Shown piece after piece: positions 10,975 through 23,583 of a stretch of 64,000 bases of DNA. Source of the DNA: Adineta steineri. Lineage: Eukaryota; Rotifera; Eurotatoria; Adinetida; Adinetidae. The notes below the pieces were generated by a model. That model did no database searches. It saw nothing but the letters and a program-made list of their open reading frames with translations, and was not told the origin of the DNA. Made by a program: the position numbers and the translations under genes. The stretch lies in the NCBI GenBank assembly GCA_905250115.1, contig CAJNOI010000251.1, positions 41,891 to 105,890 on the forward strand. The letters run 5' to 3'. The first letter of the stretch is position 1, and each line of letters starts with the position of its first letter.

Positions 10975-12264
10975 ATGGCTTACTCGGCAAATACGAATCA
11001 TTCTATATCTGCACAAAGCACACTGCATTTCTTACTTTCACGCCCACTAATGATCATTTTCATTATTGGATCGTTAATTTTAACAATTATTTATGTTAGT
11101 CATCAAGGAATAATCGCAACAGAAATATTTACAGTTGGTAGTTCAACGAATTGTTTAATAAATTCCAAACACACCGATCAAAATTGTCATTGGTATTTTT
11201 TAAATTATACACCAAGTGCATGGGAATCTAGTTGGACTGATAATATTGAAAAATTACAAAATATCGTTTGTGAAACATTAGCGAATATAGACAATTTAAA
11301 TAAATCAGTTTTAGCTGTCGAACGATTAGTCGAATTACAGAAATTTGGAAGAAATCAAACCGAAAGTAACAAACAATCAAGCGATATATTTCTATCGAGA
11401 ATGTTTTATCAACAAAAATATATTAATCCAATAACAAATAAATCATCTAAAGGTGTCATCGTATCTCAATTAATCGAACCACTTATTGGTTTACTTCGAG
11501 ATCCATTGTCAATGTGCAATCGTGTGAACACACTACCTGCTTCTGTATATGACGGAGCAATTGGACAATCAAAACGTTTTTTTCTATTATCAGTGGCAGC
11601 TCCGTTTTATATTCATTCATCAACACCAAGCCCTAATAATAATGTACCAATGATGATTACATCAAATAAACGTAATACAAATTTACTTCCATGGATGTAT
11701 GAAAGATCAAAATTGAATACTTTAGATACAGAAACAGACATGAGGAGAGGACAAAATATTTTGATTGATTTGGGAAGTTCTTATTTTGGAAATTGGAATG
11801 GTGATACTACTGCCAACGCTGGACGCTGGTTTTATGAGCATTACAAACGTTTTGGCATTAAATTTGATCGTATTATTGCCTATGAACATCAAGCATTAAA
11901 TACTAAAACTGCCTGGGAATAGTTACCAGATGATGTCTTTCCTGTTTATACTCTAATTAATACTGGATGTGAAAAATCGGGAAAATTTAGTCCTTGGACA
12001 AATTTAAAAGCAATAGCTAAACCATACGATCATGTCGTTATCAAATTAGATATTGATACTCCACAAATTGAAGGACCTTTAATAAATGAAGTATTAAATG
12101 ATTCAACCATTCATTCGTTGATAGATGAACTATTTTTTGAACATCATATTACCGTTAAAGAAATGGTACCATCTTGGGGAATTCAACCAGGTTCATTAAA
12201 AGATTCATATATTTTATTTACAAAATTACGACAACTTGGAATACGAATGCATTCATGGCCATAA
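10975..12264 (+). pseudogene. Methyltransferase-like type II membrane protein with in-frame TAG
   Basis: The frame is coding from ATG 10975 to TAA 12264 (429 sense-frame codons) with one stop, TAG at 11920-11922 (codon 316). Residues about 20-50 form a membrane anchor and the rest would be lumenal. A glycine-rich nucleotide-site-like motif (ILIDLGSSYFGNW) is followed by FDRIIAYE, and after the stop by VVIKLDIDTPQIEG, LIDELFFEHH and a C-terminal LRQLGIRMHSWP. This order resembles SAM-dependent FkbM-like methyltransferases of eukaryotes; that call is by motif memory. The stop replaces the linker between the SAM site and the rest, so the gene is a recent pseudogene, is read through, or carries an assembly error. 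No other damage is seen. Confidence 0.65.
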
Positions 12265-12330
12265 GATTTATCTTGAGAGTGTGGGTGTGGATGGGTGTGG
12301 ACCCCCATCTTAGTTATAGCCCACACCTTC
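12265..12330. repeat. Telomere-like palindrome 6
   Basis: ATCTTGAGAGTGTGGGTGTGG begins a few bases after the stop codon of the methyltransferase-like gene. The right arm (GCCCACACCTTCC) is degenerate. Confidence 0.75.
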
Positions 12331-12939
12331 CTATTGGCGTTGCTGCGTATGTGTTTGTCTTTAATATGTTTAAGTTTTATAATGCTTCTCTACCTTCGTT
12401 TTCTTATATTTTGATTGATTTTCTGTGATTTTATGATATATATCGATATGATTGAAACGTAAACAAAACGAATGAAAGAGTGGATTTTTTAAATATCTTA
12501 TTCTGAAATGAAATTTCCAAGCTAGAGATAGAACAAATATAAAATTTCTAATTTTCTTCACTATATTAGAATTAAAAAAATGTGGCAATAAATCGAATTT
12601 CAAAACTTCTAAGCAACGGTTTCAGACAGTTTTATAGTTCTCTACAAGTGGCGAAGCAGAATATTTCTTTTCGTCAGCTTTGTCCGTTGAAATTTGTAGT
12701 AAGGAATGGGTGGCGTTAAGGACCAACAACAGCCCCTTTCAGAATTCGGTCGAGGGTTGTGAAAAGATACACCCACCTCTTAGTTTTTCGTTGAAAATCA
12801 ATTAAATGTATTACAATTAATATGTTACTGAATTCATGTTTTACTTTTGATGAGATGAAAAAACCTGTAATATTTTATTTTTATAATAAAAACGTTTCAA
12901 CTTCCTTTACAACGTGAAAAACGGCTTCTATTAATTCTT

Positions 12940-13286
12940 TTGTCGATAAAATATTATTATCATTGACAATACTATGCATTCACATAATGGAATAAACTTC
13001 ATTAGAAAATAGTTCTTATCTTTACAAAGGAATATTACAGGAAATAAAAAAATAAAGAAAGTTGCATTAGATTGATGAATTTGATTTTCATTGATTAAAA
13101 TAAAAGTTTCCATTAAATTCATTTTGTAATTTTGATTTTTAATCAATTTCTTTATTGAGAATGAAATACATAAAAAAAGCTTCCGTTGCATTATTAGAAA
13201 TGTCATTCTTTTCTTTTTATTTCCGAGAAAGTCATTATTTTATTCCCTTGGATATTTAGCATATGAAAAGAAAAAAAAGTGGCATT
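12940..13286. repeat. Duplicated non-coding flank, copy 2
   Basis: Similar to 9820-10450 but without the palindrome and without about 277 bp in the middle. It carries a private ~70-bp insertion (about 13090-13160) bounded by inverted ATTGATTAAAA/TTTTTAATCAAT. It ends directly before the ATG at 13305. Confidence 0.8.
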
Positions 13287-13304
13287 ATACTTTAGTATGA
13301 AACT

Positions 13305-14156
13305 ATGCAAACTATGAAACATAATGCAATAAATATCCATACAACATGTTATAAAAAATTATTTTTATTCATAAGTATTGGAGTTTTTAGTTTAACAATA
13401 TATCTCGTTTTTTTTTCAAATAAACTAACTATTCGATATAAAAGAATTTCTATTGAAAAATCTCAACAATCTTCTATTGCTGGTTTTTATCATTTTGCTA
13501 TCGTTGGTCCTAACTGGAAAAATATAGTTAATGAACAAATGTCACTCGTTTATGCTAATGGATTATTTAATTCAAGTTCGAATATTTATGTAACTGGTTT
13601 GGGTAAAATTAATGATAATAAAACTGCATACGATCTATTTGCTCATCCGAAATTTATTTATGAATATAAAACAAGAACAGAATTATATGAATATCCAACA
13701 TTAAAGAAACTTGAAAATTTTTGTTTTCATAATAACGCATCGTTCGTATGGTATGCACATTCTAAAGGTTCTTCACATTCGTTTGATTTTGTAGTTTCCT
13801 GGAGAGCTGTATTAAATTATTTTGTTTTGGAACAATGGCAACTATGTTATAAACTTTTATCTTCAACAAATTATACGACTTGTGGCGCTATATTGACTTA
13901 TGATCGTGTACGTAAACCTGGTTGGAATACATATTATGCTGGAAATATGTGGTGGGCGAAATGTTCACATGTTAATCGACTTACAAGAATTGATAAATTT
14001 GATCAAAAAGATCGATACATGACAGAAATATATATCACATCTGAACCTGATATTGGACATTTTAATTGTCACTATGTCAACTTACATTTACCAATTAGTT
14101 TTAACAAACAAAATGCAAGTTGTTCAATTAATTATCCGTTATGGTGGGCACGATAA
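13305..14156 (+). CDS. Type II membrane protein, glycosyltransferase-like
   Basis: Single exon, 283 aa (an in-frame ATG at 13314 is an alternative start). Residues about 19-38 are a membrane anchor after a basic N-terminus, so the bulk should be lumenal. Motifs include VWYAHSKGSSHSFDF, VSWRAVLNYFVLEQWQLCY, TCGAILTYDRVR and YYAGNMWWAKCSHVNRL, with a late E-I-Y-I-T. The YxHxKG...WR...C...YAGNxWWA pattern is found in a group of glycosyltransferase-like proteins of bacteria and eukaryotes. No DxD motif is evident, so activity is uncertain. It shares its upstream DNA with the methyltransferase-like gene, which suggests that the two arose or moved together. Confidence 0.6.
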   Translation: MQTMKHNAINIHTTCYKKLFLFISIGVFSLTIYLVFFSNKLTIRYKRISIEKSQQSSIAGFYHFAIVGPNWKNIVNEQMSLVYANGLFNSSSNIYVTGLGKINDNKTAYDLFAHPKFIYEYKTRTELYEYPTLKKLENFCFHNNASFVWYAHSKGSSHSFDFVVSWRAVLNYFVLEQWQLCYKLLSSTNYTTCGAILTYDRVRKPGWNTYYAGNMWWAKCSHVNRLTRIDKFDQKDRYMTEIYITSEPDIGHFNCHYVNLHLPISFNKQNASCSINYPLWWAR

Positions 14157-14952
14157 TAAATTTCGATTTATTTGACGATACAATGTTTTATGGGGAAATA
14201 ATTAATAGAATGTGTGTATTAAATAATCCTCTATCTTCATCTTCATTCACGAAAATCTAAGCTCGATAAAAATGTTTATTTTTGTACTAACAATATTTCT
14301 ACTACAATTCAACTGAATCTTCAACACTAGTTTTATAATATCGCTTCAAAAATAATCATATAAATAATCAATGATTTAATAGATAATCCAATTGAACTTT
14401 TTACGTGTAATTGATTGTGTAATAATATCATTAAATATATAATAGATTAATACTTCATCGATTAATATTTTCATGAAATTACGATCTTGTCTGAGAATTT
14501 AAATCCATCGAATAGTATTATTTTTAGTTCTAATATACTTTTGACTTAATTGTAAATTCATTCAAGTACAAAAGCTACATATAAAAGTATATAAATGAAA
14601 AGAAAAATCATGAAAATTACGCGATAACAGTAGGAATACATATGTCCAATCGTATTTTACGTGAAATATCTGGTCTACTTATGTAAAATTATTTAATAAC
14701 AAGCAATCACAAACAATTATCGGAGATAAATTATATTATATTAAGATCAAAATAGTCATAGTAGTTAAGTATAGTATTACAAATATGACATTATTTAGAG
14801 GTTTAGTGATGAGTACTATATTTTATTTAAAATAGATTTCAATGTAAGTTCAGCATATTGGAAGGTAAATACATTACTTAAAATGGAGAGCATTTTTTAT
14901 GCAGATCTGTATCTTTCATTCAACAAACAAATATTTATTACTCTTTCTAATC
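14157..14952. other. AT-rich region, nothing recognised
   Basis: Very AT-rich, with no open frame of note. Confidence 0.5.
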
Positions 14953-15076
14953 TTAAGGGCGTGAGTGTGGGTTATAAGTAAGATGAGGGTCCACACGCAC
15001 ACCCACCCTACACCCACACCCACTCCATATTCACACCCATACCCACACCCTCACCGTCACACCCACACCCGCATCA
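14953..15076. repeat. Telomere-like palindrome 7, long right arm
   Basis: Left arm TCTTAAGGGCGTGAGTGTGGG. The right arm is about 75 bp of CACACCCACACCC-type units, much longer than the left. Confidence 0.8.
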
Positions 15077-15457
15077 CTATATATAAAAATGTTCTGAGAA
15101 AAAAGTGAGAAAAAACCCACAATAAACTTTTGTACAGACTCTTCACATCTTAATAAACGCATGAGAGAACCGTTCTCGTTATAAAACGTTACTGTTGATA
15201 TATAAGCATACTCCTACTTCTTCTGTTGCTATGATTGTGTTTCTTTTTTTGAATAAGTCAAAAGAAAAAAAATCCATCTGCGAGGAAGGAAGAAGAAAAC
15301 TAAAAACGGAATGTGAAGAAACTTCCAACTTGAAAAAAAATGAAGGTTGAATATATCGCAAATATTGACAAAACGTAATCGAAATAAGATGATAAAACGA
15401 TTGTTTCTGCAGTAGAATTACATTTCTTCGTATTATTCAGAAGCTGTAATAAACTGA

Positions 15458-18400
15458 ATGATGATGGCCGAACAATCAAAATCAGGAGCTCGCAATAAGA
15501 ACAAGAACAAAGTAGATGTCGAGCCAGATTCTAATCGAATTACTCCACGAACAAAAGTGAAATCTGATGTGTTTATGTTAAAAAGAGAGGTAAAAATAAA
15601 TATTATTATTTCGATTTTGCTGACGAACATCTCTGAAGAACTACCGATCAGAGCAAAATAATTCAGTTTATGATGAATTTTGGCAAGATAATCAAGTTGT
15701 AAAGTTTCTGTTCAAGAACAATAATGAAAACATATCAGAATAAGACATGGTAGCTCAGACGATTGATTTAGTTGGAAAGGTCTCACATGTGAAAAGAGGA
15801 CTGATGATATTGAGAAAATGTATTTTATTTTTGGAATGCTGATTTTATCCGACACGAAAGAAAATTAACATTTATCTATGCTAATAATTTCGTTTTTCAT
15901 TTCTTCGATAGATGAAATATTTTAAGATAGAAATAGTCATGAAGAATTCAAAAGTACAATAGAATTTAACTCCATACGCTCATAAAAACGAACCAGTGAT
16001 TTTTCTATGTTTGATACGATGGATTTATTCTTTCTATTTTATTCTAGCCTATACATGATACTAGCGCGACAACTGTTGCGCCAACGACAACTACTTATGC
16101 GCCTAGAACAACACAATCCGAACCATTCGATGTAAATTCGGCGAAAATAAAACAAGTAGTATTTCATATTATGTCCGAATTAGAGCCCATCGGGTCCGGG
16201 TCTCGAAGCTTTTTCCGACCGGGTCCGGATAAAAAGAAATATATTATCGACACAATATTTTTATACTGCTCGGTGAACATGAGAATGCCATTTTGGATTT
16301 GAAAACTGGTTGATACGTCTTCAGAAAACTAAATCACAGACCTTTCTTTTTTGCTCCTCAGTTTTCGTTTTTGGATAGTTAAGACTAAAAATTTTTCTAA
16401 AGGCACAGTTCGAGTTCAGACTAGTGCTCGTCGAAATCGAGTCCAACCCGGACCCGGACCGGACATCGGGTCCGGGTCCGAGTCTACCAAAAATTTTTTG
16501 AACGGGTCCGGGTCGGGTCCGGGTCGGGTCCGGGTCGGGTCCGGGTCGGGTCCGGGTTCAAAAAATTTTTATTGAGCGGGTCCGGGTCCAAAAAACGTGG
16601 ACCCGATGGGCTCTAGTCCGCATATCATAAGTGACGTTTAATTGAGCGAGATTCCATCAGTTCCGTAATTCCAGGTTGTTTCCTGACGGTGATTCATTTC
16701 CATTTTTGATAATGACTAAAACTGTCTATCTTATTTCTTTTATGAAAAATGTTTTGGACCTATACGATGCTTCTAATCTCAGTTAGAGCAAACTTCACTA
16801 ATTAATCGATGAGGGTTACATCAAACTATTTTCTTATTCAGTACACAAGAATGTGATCGTCTACTTGTCACATCCGCATTCTCTACACTAAGCATTTAAA
16901 TTTACGAATTTTTTTATGTAGGGTTTCAATCAAATTCGAGAAGGTCGCCGGGAAGCTTCTAAAGGCAACTATATTGAAGCCATTGCTAAATTTAACGAAA
17001 TATCTCCTGTTACCTTCGATTCACTGTATTATCGAGGATGTGCCTATCTTCAACTAGGCGGATTTTTTCAAATAAAGAATGCCATCGAAGATTTCAACCA
17101 AGCATTGAAGCTTTCTGAATCAATACCTAAGGATGTGAACATTTATTACAAACGTGCTTTTGCATGTCAACTGATTGGTCGATATTCTGAAGCTATCATT
17201 GATTCTTCCATGTTCATTGAATACAGTCCATCCAATAAGCATAAAGGATATCTGAGTCGCGGTCTTGTTCATACTGAGTTACAAGAATATGACAAAGCAC
17301 TCGAAGATATGCGACAGGCAAATGAAATGAATCTACAATTGGATATGTATTATATGTATTGTCTAGCACGAGCCCATGCAGCTCTACACAATACTAGTGA
17401 AGCTCAAAGAGAATTTAAGGAACTTGCAGACTACTGTCGAAATGAACTCAGTCAGCCGAGACATACATATGATAATCATTTTTATTATGGCATTGCTTCG
17501 TATGAATTAAATGATTATTCAGTTGCTTTGCAGGAATTCATCGAAGCATTGAATTATGCAAATAAACAACAACAAGCCAATACGAAATTTTATATTGGTC
17601 TGACTCGGTATGCTCTTGGTACTATTGATGATGCTATCAAAGATCTTGAAGACGTACTTAAACTGGATGCAGATCACAAACGGGCTCATTTTCGACTTGG
17701 TATGATGAAAAGCGAGAATGAAAACTCATATTCTCAAGCATTGAGTCATTTAACTCAAGCCCATAAGTTGACTCCTCAAAAATCAAGCATATTATATGAA
17801 CGAGGAAACCTTCATCACAAAATGGGTCAACTCGATGCATGTGTTTACGATAAACGATTAGCATTCAAATTGGAACAAACCAATGTTGATCAATCTATCA
17901 ATGGAAATCCTTATGAGGTGAGACACACGTTTTTTCTCGAATGGTAATCTTTCTATTAGACTTCGATCAATACCTCTAAAACGTAGGACTATTTTCTGAA
18001 CTAATAAGTCATGAACAATGCTTAGTTAGTCGAATCTCAACGAAGAAATTCTGAGTAGATCGTCGAAAGACTCATGAAAGGATAAATTCATACTTCTTTA
18101 TACCATATTCGAGTCCATATTTCCTTTGGTTCTTCCAGTTCTTAGGGGTAAAGATGGACTAAGAAAGAGAATCACAAGAAATCTAAGTGGCTTCAGGAGA
18201 AATGAGGAAAAGGACACTCATTAGTATATTTATATGGACTATAATCTTATCTTGATCTATTATACATATATGTTTCTAGCTTCTGTTACAAAGATTATTA
18301 TCAAAATGGAGACAAAATGATATACCAAGAGATATATATCTTATGCTTGCACTGTTACATGACAAAGTTCATACCTTATCACAAGAAACAAGAAAATTTA

Positions 18401-20391
18401 ATGTATCGAAAAAAGAATATCATGAAACAATAGAATGGTGTGAACGAGGAATTGATAAAGAGGTTGAAGAAAATGGTAATTATTCTCCGTTCTACTTTGC
18501 TCTTCTATGTAATTTGCACAATAATCATAAACATGCAAAAGCCGCTATGACTTCTCTGGATAATGTTTATGATGATTTGGAGAAGAATCCAGAACATGAA
18601 GAAAAGTGGCAAAAAATGTTGACTGATATTCGAGTCAAGAAAAAGGAACATATTCCCTTATCTGAAATTTTACAAGGCATTATAAAAGAGATGGCTAACG
18701 GTGATAATACTGGCGTACAGATTAGTGAAGAACTGAACAATAATAATTTGATGTCGATGTTGGCCGATAGACTGACAATATTGGAAAACATTGAAAAAAA
18801 TCGAAATCAAGTGAAAGTAGATAGAGAACATTTTTCCAAAGATAGAAATACAAATCGACGGATCTTCTATGAAAAAATGCGGGTAATATTGTCCCATACT
18901 TTTACAGCAATGTGCGTTACAACGGAAGTCGGCGGAGGACCAATAGTTAAACACGATCGAACAGGAGCTGAGAGTCTGTAAGTTATTTTCAAGATAATCA
19001 TCTTGAGAGTGTAAATTTGTTTCGGTTAGTACAATTTTGTATAGTATTTCTGGTGAGAATCATCCAAAGTCTGCCCGTAAAATCCAGCTCTGCCTCTATA
19101 TGAGTTTTACCATTTAGTTATGATCTTGACAACATCTAAATCCTTAGTTTCGTAGCTGCTTCTGAATGATTGAAGTAGTTCGACACAGTTTCACGATTAA
19201 TATCTGTATAGTTGACTTGACTTAGAAGAGAGCCTAGCCCTTAACTATCCACTGGTATATAGTAAAAATCTTTCTCTCATTGTTTCTGAAGATTCATTAT
19301 ATTACTCGTCTCTACTGACTCTCCAATAGTGATTAGCTTCACGAAAACATTGCTGAAGAAATCCACAATAAATATCTGATTCATTGAGAATAACACTGAA
19401 AATAAAATCAGTTATAACAGAAAAGTCTACTTTAACGTAGAAAAGAAGTCAGTATATAACAATGAAATATCAAATAAGAACTTGTCCTCAAATTCAAGAA
19501 GTACTTTTCTACAATGAGCTATTGCAATATTCAGACAAAAAAGATAACACATCATCGATAATATATTTGTATGACTCTTTTTCTTCTGAATTTAGGATTG
19601 CTGATGGTGTCGGACTTGTGGAAAGTGTTTTAGGTGTTGCATTGCCGACGGGTGGTGAAGTAGCTGGTGGTGTGGCGAGTGTCGTTAGTTCTTCTCTTCG
19701 AAACCATGAATATAAAAGATATGAAGAAAGAATATCGTTAATTACAAACGTTGGAACTGTTGAAGAGCTAAGTGATGTATCACGGCAAGTGGCTCGTGAA
19801 CTAGCGGATCGTTACAAAGAACAACTGTTAAGTTTGACGATCATTCCTCATCATAGATGCCGGATTTGTTCTTGGTGCTGTCGATGTTTTCGAAAGGATC
19901 AGAAAAATCAACCTTCAACCAATGATAATTCCAAAGAAGCTAAGCCGGCGGAAGAGATTGCCAAATTTGGTATTGCTTCTATTGTGAGAGCGATTCTTCA
20001 TGGTGATATTGCCGAAGCAAAAGAATATAACTACATAGGACCGAACGATCTTGTTCATATATTAGTGGCTGTGACATGTCGTGCCAAGCCTGGAAAAACA
20101 TCTAAAGTGTATAAAAAATTGAAGTTAGAGAAAGAGGTTATTCTCTTACATGCACAACTTGATGATTCGAAGCAAGGAGAAACACCAACTGAATGGAATC
20201 TTCATAGTTTTTATCGAAAACCTGGCATTCAACTGATCGATAATACTGAAGCAACTACTCGTCTAGAATCTTTAACTTGGATGGAACCAGGATTATATGG
20301 TTATCGATTAGGAACACAAAAAGAATATGACTATTTAGCTAATCTTGATAAGGAAAAAATTAATAATAAGGACAAAAATTGCTGCTGTTGA
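15458..20391 (+). CDS. TPR-repeat protein, five exons, Cys-rich tail
   Basis: Exons 15458-15589, 16048-16155, 16922-17917, 18280-18977 and 19596-20391 join in frame (phases 0, 0, 0, 2) to 909 aa. A further small exon may lie in the first intron (open stretch from about 15639). Exon 2 is Thr-rich (TTVAPTTTTYAP). Exon 3 holds the TPR array (residues ~82-400; repeats such as ALEDMRQANEMN, YYGIASYELNDYSVALQEF, FYIGLTRYALGTIDDAIKDL). Exon 4 is a charged helical region. Exon 5 begins with a Gly/Val/Ala-rich stretch (GVGLVESVLGVALP), then a basic Cys cluster CRICSWCCRCFRK near residue 735, and ends NCCC. The terminal cysteines could be lipid-modified, tethering a TPR scaffold to membranes; that is inference. 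Intron 2 carries a transposon-like satellite element. Confidence 0.75.
16181..16615. mobile_element. Foldback element with GGGTCCGGGTC satellite
   Basis: Terminal inverted repeats TAGAGCCCATCGGGTCC at both ends. The interior carries CGGGTCCGGGT units, densest at 16500-16560. GC content is far above the surroundings. It lies wholly inside intron 2 of the TPR gene. No coding capacity. Confidence 0.85.
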
Positions 20392-20584
20392 AAGAAAGAT
20401 CTCATTAAATATTTTCTTTTTTTTTAGATATATTATTTATCTGTTAACGAATACTAAGCAGTCAGGAATATTGCAAGTGTTTAACCCATGACAAACCGCC
20501 TTCAGCTCTATTCGCAACTCAAGAAATAGATAGAAGATCATCTGCAATAAATTCAATCACTGATTTCTTGTATCTTTTTCAGAA

Positions 20585-22780
20585 ATGTCCGATCATAATG
20601 AAGAACAACGGAAACGACGGCAACGTCGGCGTCGCATTCAATCCGCGTAAGTTAATTTGATAAATATTCATTTGTTTAAAATATATTTATATAAACTACT
20701 CAAGTCCATTTCAATCATCCAATGATACATTCGACCCCTCTCGATACACTAAACATCTTATCCAAAGACTACGAGATGCTGAATTAGTAAGTTTTTTGTT
20801 TTTTGTTATTTGTTATTTGGATGTGATTATAATGTCAATAGATTGATGATGATGATAAACCAATTGTAGCTAAGCAAACACGACATATTCATAATTATCA
20901 ACATGCAATTCCATTTCGGCAGCAATTAATTGAACAAATCATATATGAGTATTAGTGATTTTTGTTTTGAATACAATTATGCTGATCGATCTGTAATAGG
21001 ATTAAAGATATTGAACGAAAAATTCACGTTGATCTGAAAATTCAAGAAGACGTACACGACAAACAAGTCGCATGCACACTTCGACAAGCAGAAGTATGAA
21101 ATCTAATCTGAAGGTTATTTGACACGTCTATCAATGTGATTTCACTTTCAGGCTGTGCATCAAAAAAAAGTGCGAGAAATGGAATTGCTTAATAATCGAG
21201 ATACGATTCGAGTATGAATCCAAGAGAAAGGTTTCACGATGTTAACTACTTTTATTTGTTTTCCTATACTGTTTAGAAAATTATCGAAGGTCTACTAGAG
21301 GAAAATACACCAGAGTAAGTATTATTACTAGAAAATTTTCAATCAAATTGGTTTAGTTATCACACAAGTATTGTTATTTCGATAATCTCAATTAGAGCTT
21401 GACGTTGATAATATTAATTAACAATTGGATCATCGTACATATGCTGTTTATTTTAGAGCTCAACGAAATCGAATTCATAAACTCGAAAAAAAACTTCGTC
21501 AACTTAGACAAGAACACAATGAATTGGTTGAACGTGTTAATCAAAATGCAACGAAATGTGACAATAATCAAACAGCTCATGATGATCAAATTAACGAACT
21601 GAAGAAACGATTTGATGATTATAGAATAGAAATTAATCAATACACCAGCCAAACTATGAGAACGATTGGTGATCTTGAACGACGTCTCGAGCGATTACGT
21701 GAAAAACAAGATGAACATGGTATAGCCATCAAAGATCTTTCTCTTCAACGAGATACTCTCAATAAGTTAGCTCAACAAATTGAAGAGATCATCAATGCTC
21801 GTCATTCCGATCTTAATCAATTGAACAAATTCATCGAACGACTCGACGAAATCAATCATTTATTTAATCAAGTTCAAGCAGGACTTTATCCACTTAGTAA
21901 AATTCCTTCGTTAGAACGAGAAATTGAAAAAATTCGAAATCTCCTAATTGAACCTAATGTATTCAACGAATTAGAATCACGTGTTAGTCAAGCACAACGA
22001 GATATTATTAGTCATAATGGTGAATTGACTCAATTTAATGAAAAACTAACTACGTTTGATTTATTATATCGAGAACTAAAGAAAAGCTTTGATAGAATTC
22101 AAATCAATGATTTATCAGCTATGCAACAATATCTTCGAACGATTGATAGTGATTTAAAACAAAAATCATTAGAAATTAATCAACTATCTACTTTGGCTCG
22201 AACAGCACTTAATCAAATCAATGAACTACATACATCTCTGACAAATATTAATGAGAAATTAGCTGATTTAGAAAATAAAATCTTCGATATTGAAAATTTC
22301 AAGTCAAGACTCGATAAATCAGAGCTGAAATCGGATGATTCACGATTTGCTGAGATCTTCGAAGAACAAAAGCGACTTCGACATCGATTAGATAATTTAA
22401 TTGATCAAGAAAGACGATTAAATGATCTAGCTAATGCTGCAAATGAAATTCAACGTCCATTGGATCAGTTAACTACATCTGATCCGACGAATCAAGACAA
22501 TACCCACGCTCGCGATCAAGCTGCTCTAGAAGATTATCTAAAGCAAGTAAAAGAACAAATAATGGACACAGTATCAACTCTGATGCAACAGTTGATTGAA
22601 CAAATCAACAAAGCTAAAGTGCTAATCAGTATTTGTAAAACAAAGCTTGATCATTTACTCAATACTCAAAAACAAAATCGACTTGAGATCTCTCAATCGA
22701 AACCGCCTTCAAAATCCAGACTATTTCCTTATGTTGAAGCATTACAACCAACTGATTTACTACAAGATATTTGGACATAA
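20585..22780 (+). CDS. Long coiled-coil protein, seven exons
   Basis: Exons 20585-20646, 20705-20786, 20842-20948, 21000-21093, 21152-21211, 21277-21314 and 21457-22780 join in frame to 588 aa; introns are 51-66 bp except the last (142 bp). The N-terminus is strongly basic (EEQRKRRQRRRRIQ), followed by a short acidic patch (IDDDD). From about residue 90 to 550 the sequence is almost continuous heptad-like helix rich in Glu, Gln, Leu, Arg and Asn (for example RTIGDLERRLERLREKQDE). There is no signal peptide or membrane segment. A cytoskeletal or centriolar/ciliary structural role is plausible from composition alone; no specific family is recognised. The last exon holds 75% of the coding sequence. 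Confidence 0.75.
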
Positions 22781-23583
22781 GATTTACTACGATCATCAAA
22801 TAAAAAGCATATTCAAGAATTATTTGTTATTTCTTTGAAATATTGATTCTAAGAACTAAGACGAATTACTATAGGTGTGTCTATGGCAGTAAATCCCACT
22901 TTTCTCAGTCCAAAAAACAAGTATAAAAAGTCAAGTCGAACAAAATTTAACTACGATTGAGATCTTTGAAGCAAGAAAAAATATTGACTAAAGCTCAAGA
23001 CTGCTCTGTAAAAAAGGGTGTCTTAGTAAACCTTTTTTCAGTGCCATTTTCAAAACCTTTTTAGGTTCTCTTAAAAACATCTAGAACTTAAAATGGTTTT
23101 AGCCAGATATGCGGAACCAAAAAAGGTTTTAGAAGTAGATTTTTGTGTGATTTTAGCAGACCTTCACACAATATGTATAATTCTGATACTGAATGCTAGT
23201 TGCCGCCCAAAAAAGGGTGTCGGTGTCTTTTATTCACTCACACTTATCTACATCCATTGTCAGGATGGATAATGAATCAAACATCAATAGAAGCAGAAGA
23301 CTATAGTGCATCAATTCTAAAAGCATTTACATATCGCAATCAAGTAAAAAATTAGATGCATATGATATTTGAAAAAAACAGGAAACTAAATTAGCTTGAT
23401 CAAAGGCATGTGTTCAAACGATAGACAGTTGTTTTGATAACTGATTGAATAACCGCATATTAGGTAACAATGATGAAGTCGATGTGATTTTAACAATTCA
23501 TGGATGTGCGGAATATGCCTATAATTTAAAACTATTGATAATATTACTTTATGATATTCTTGATTTTTTACTGCTTTCGAGTT
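22781..23583. other. Intergenic, with degenerate inverted motifs
   Basis: Around 23010-23140 there are inverted copies of AAACCTTTTT-like motifs and two AAAAAAGGGTGTC copies (23013 and 23214). They recall motifs at 3060-3215 and 5332. No gene. Confidence 0.4.

Noticed and set aside
16351-16575. 74-aa Gly/Ser/Pro frame
   Set aside because: Translation of the GGGTCC satellite inside an intron.
18979-19595. Separate gene starting at ATG 19462
   Set aside because: The donor at 18978 (phase 2) and acceptor at 19595 join cleanly to exon 5, and the segment 19462-19595 has poor coding character.
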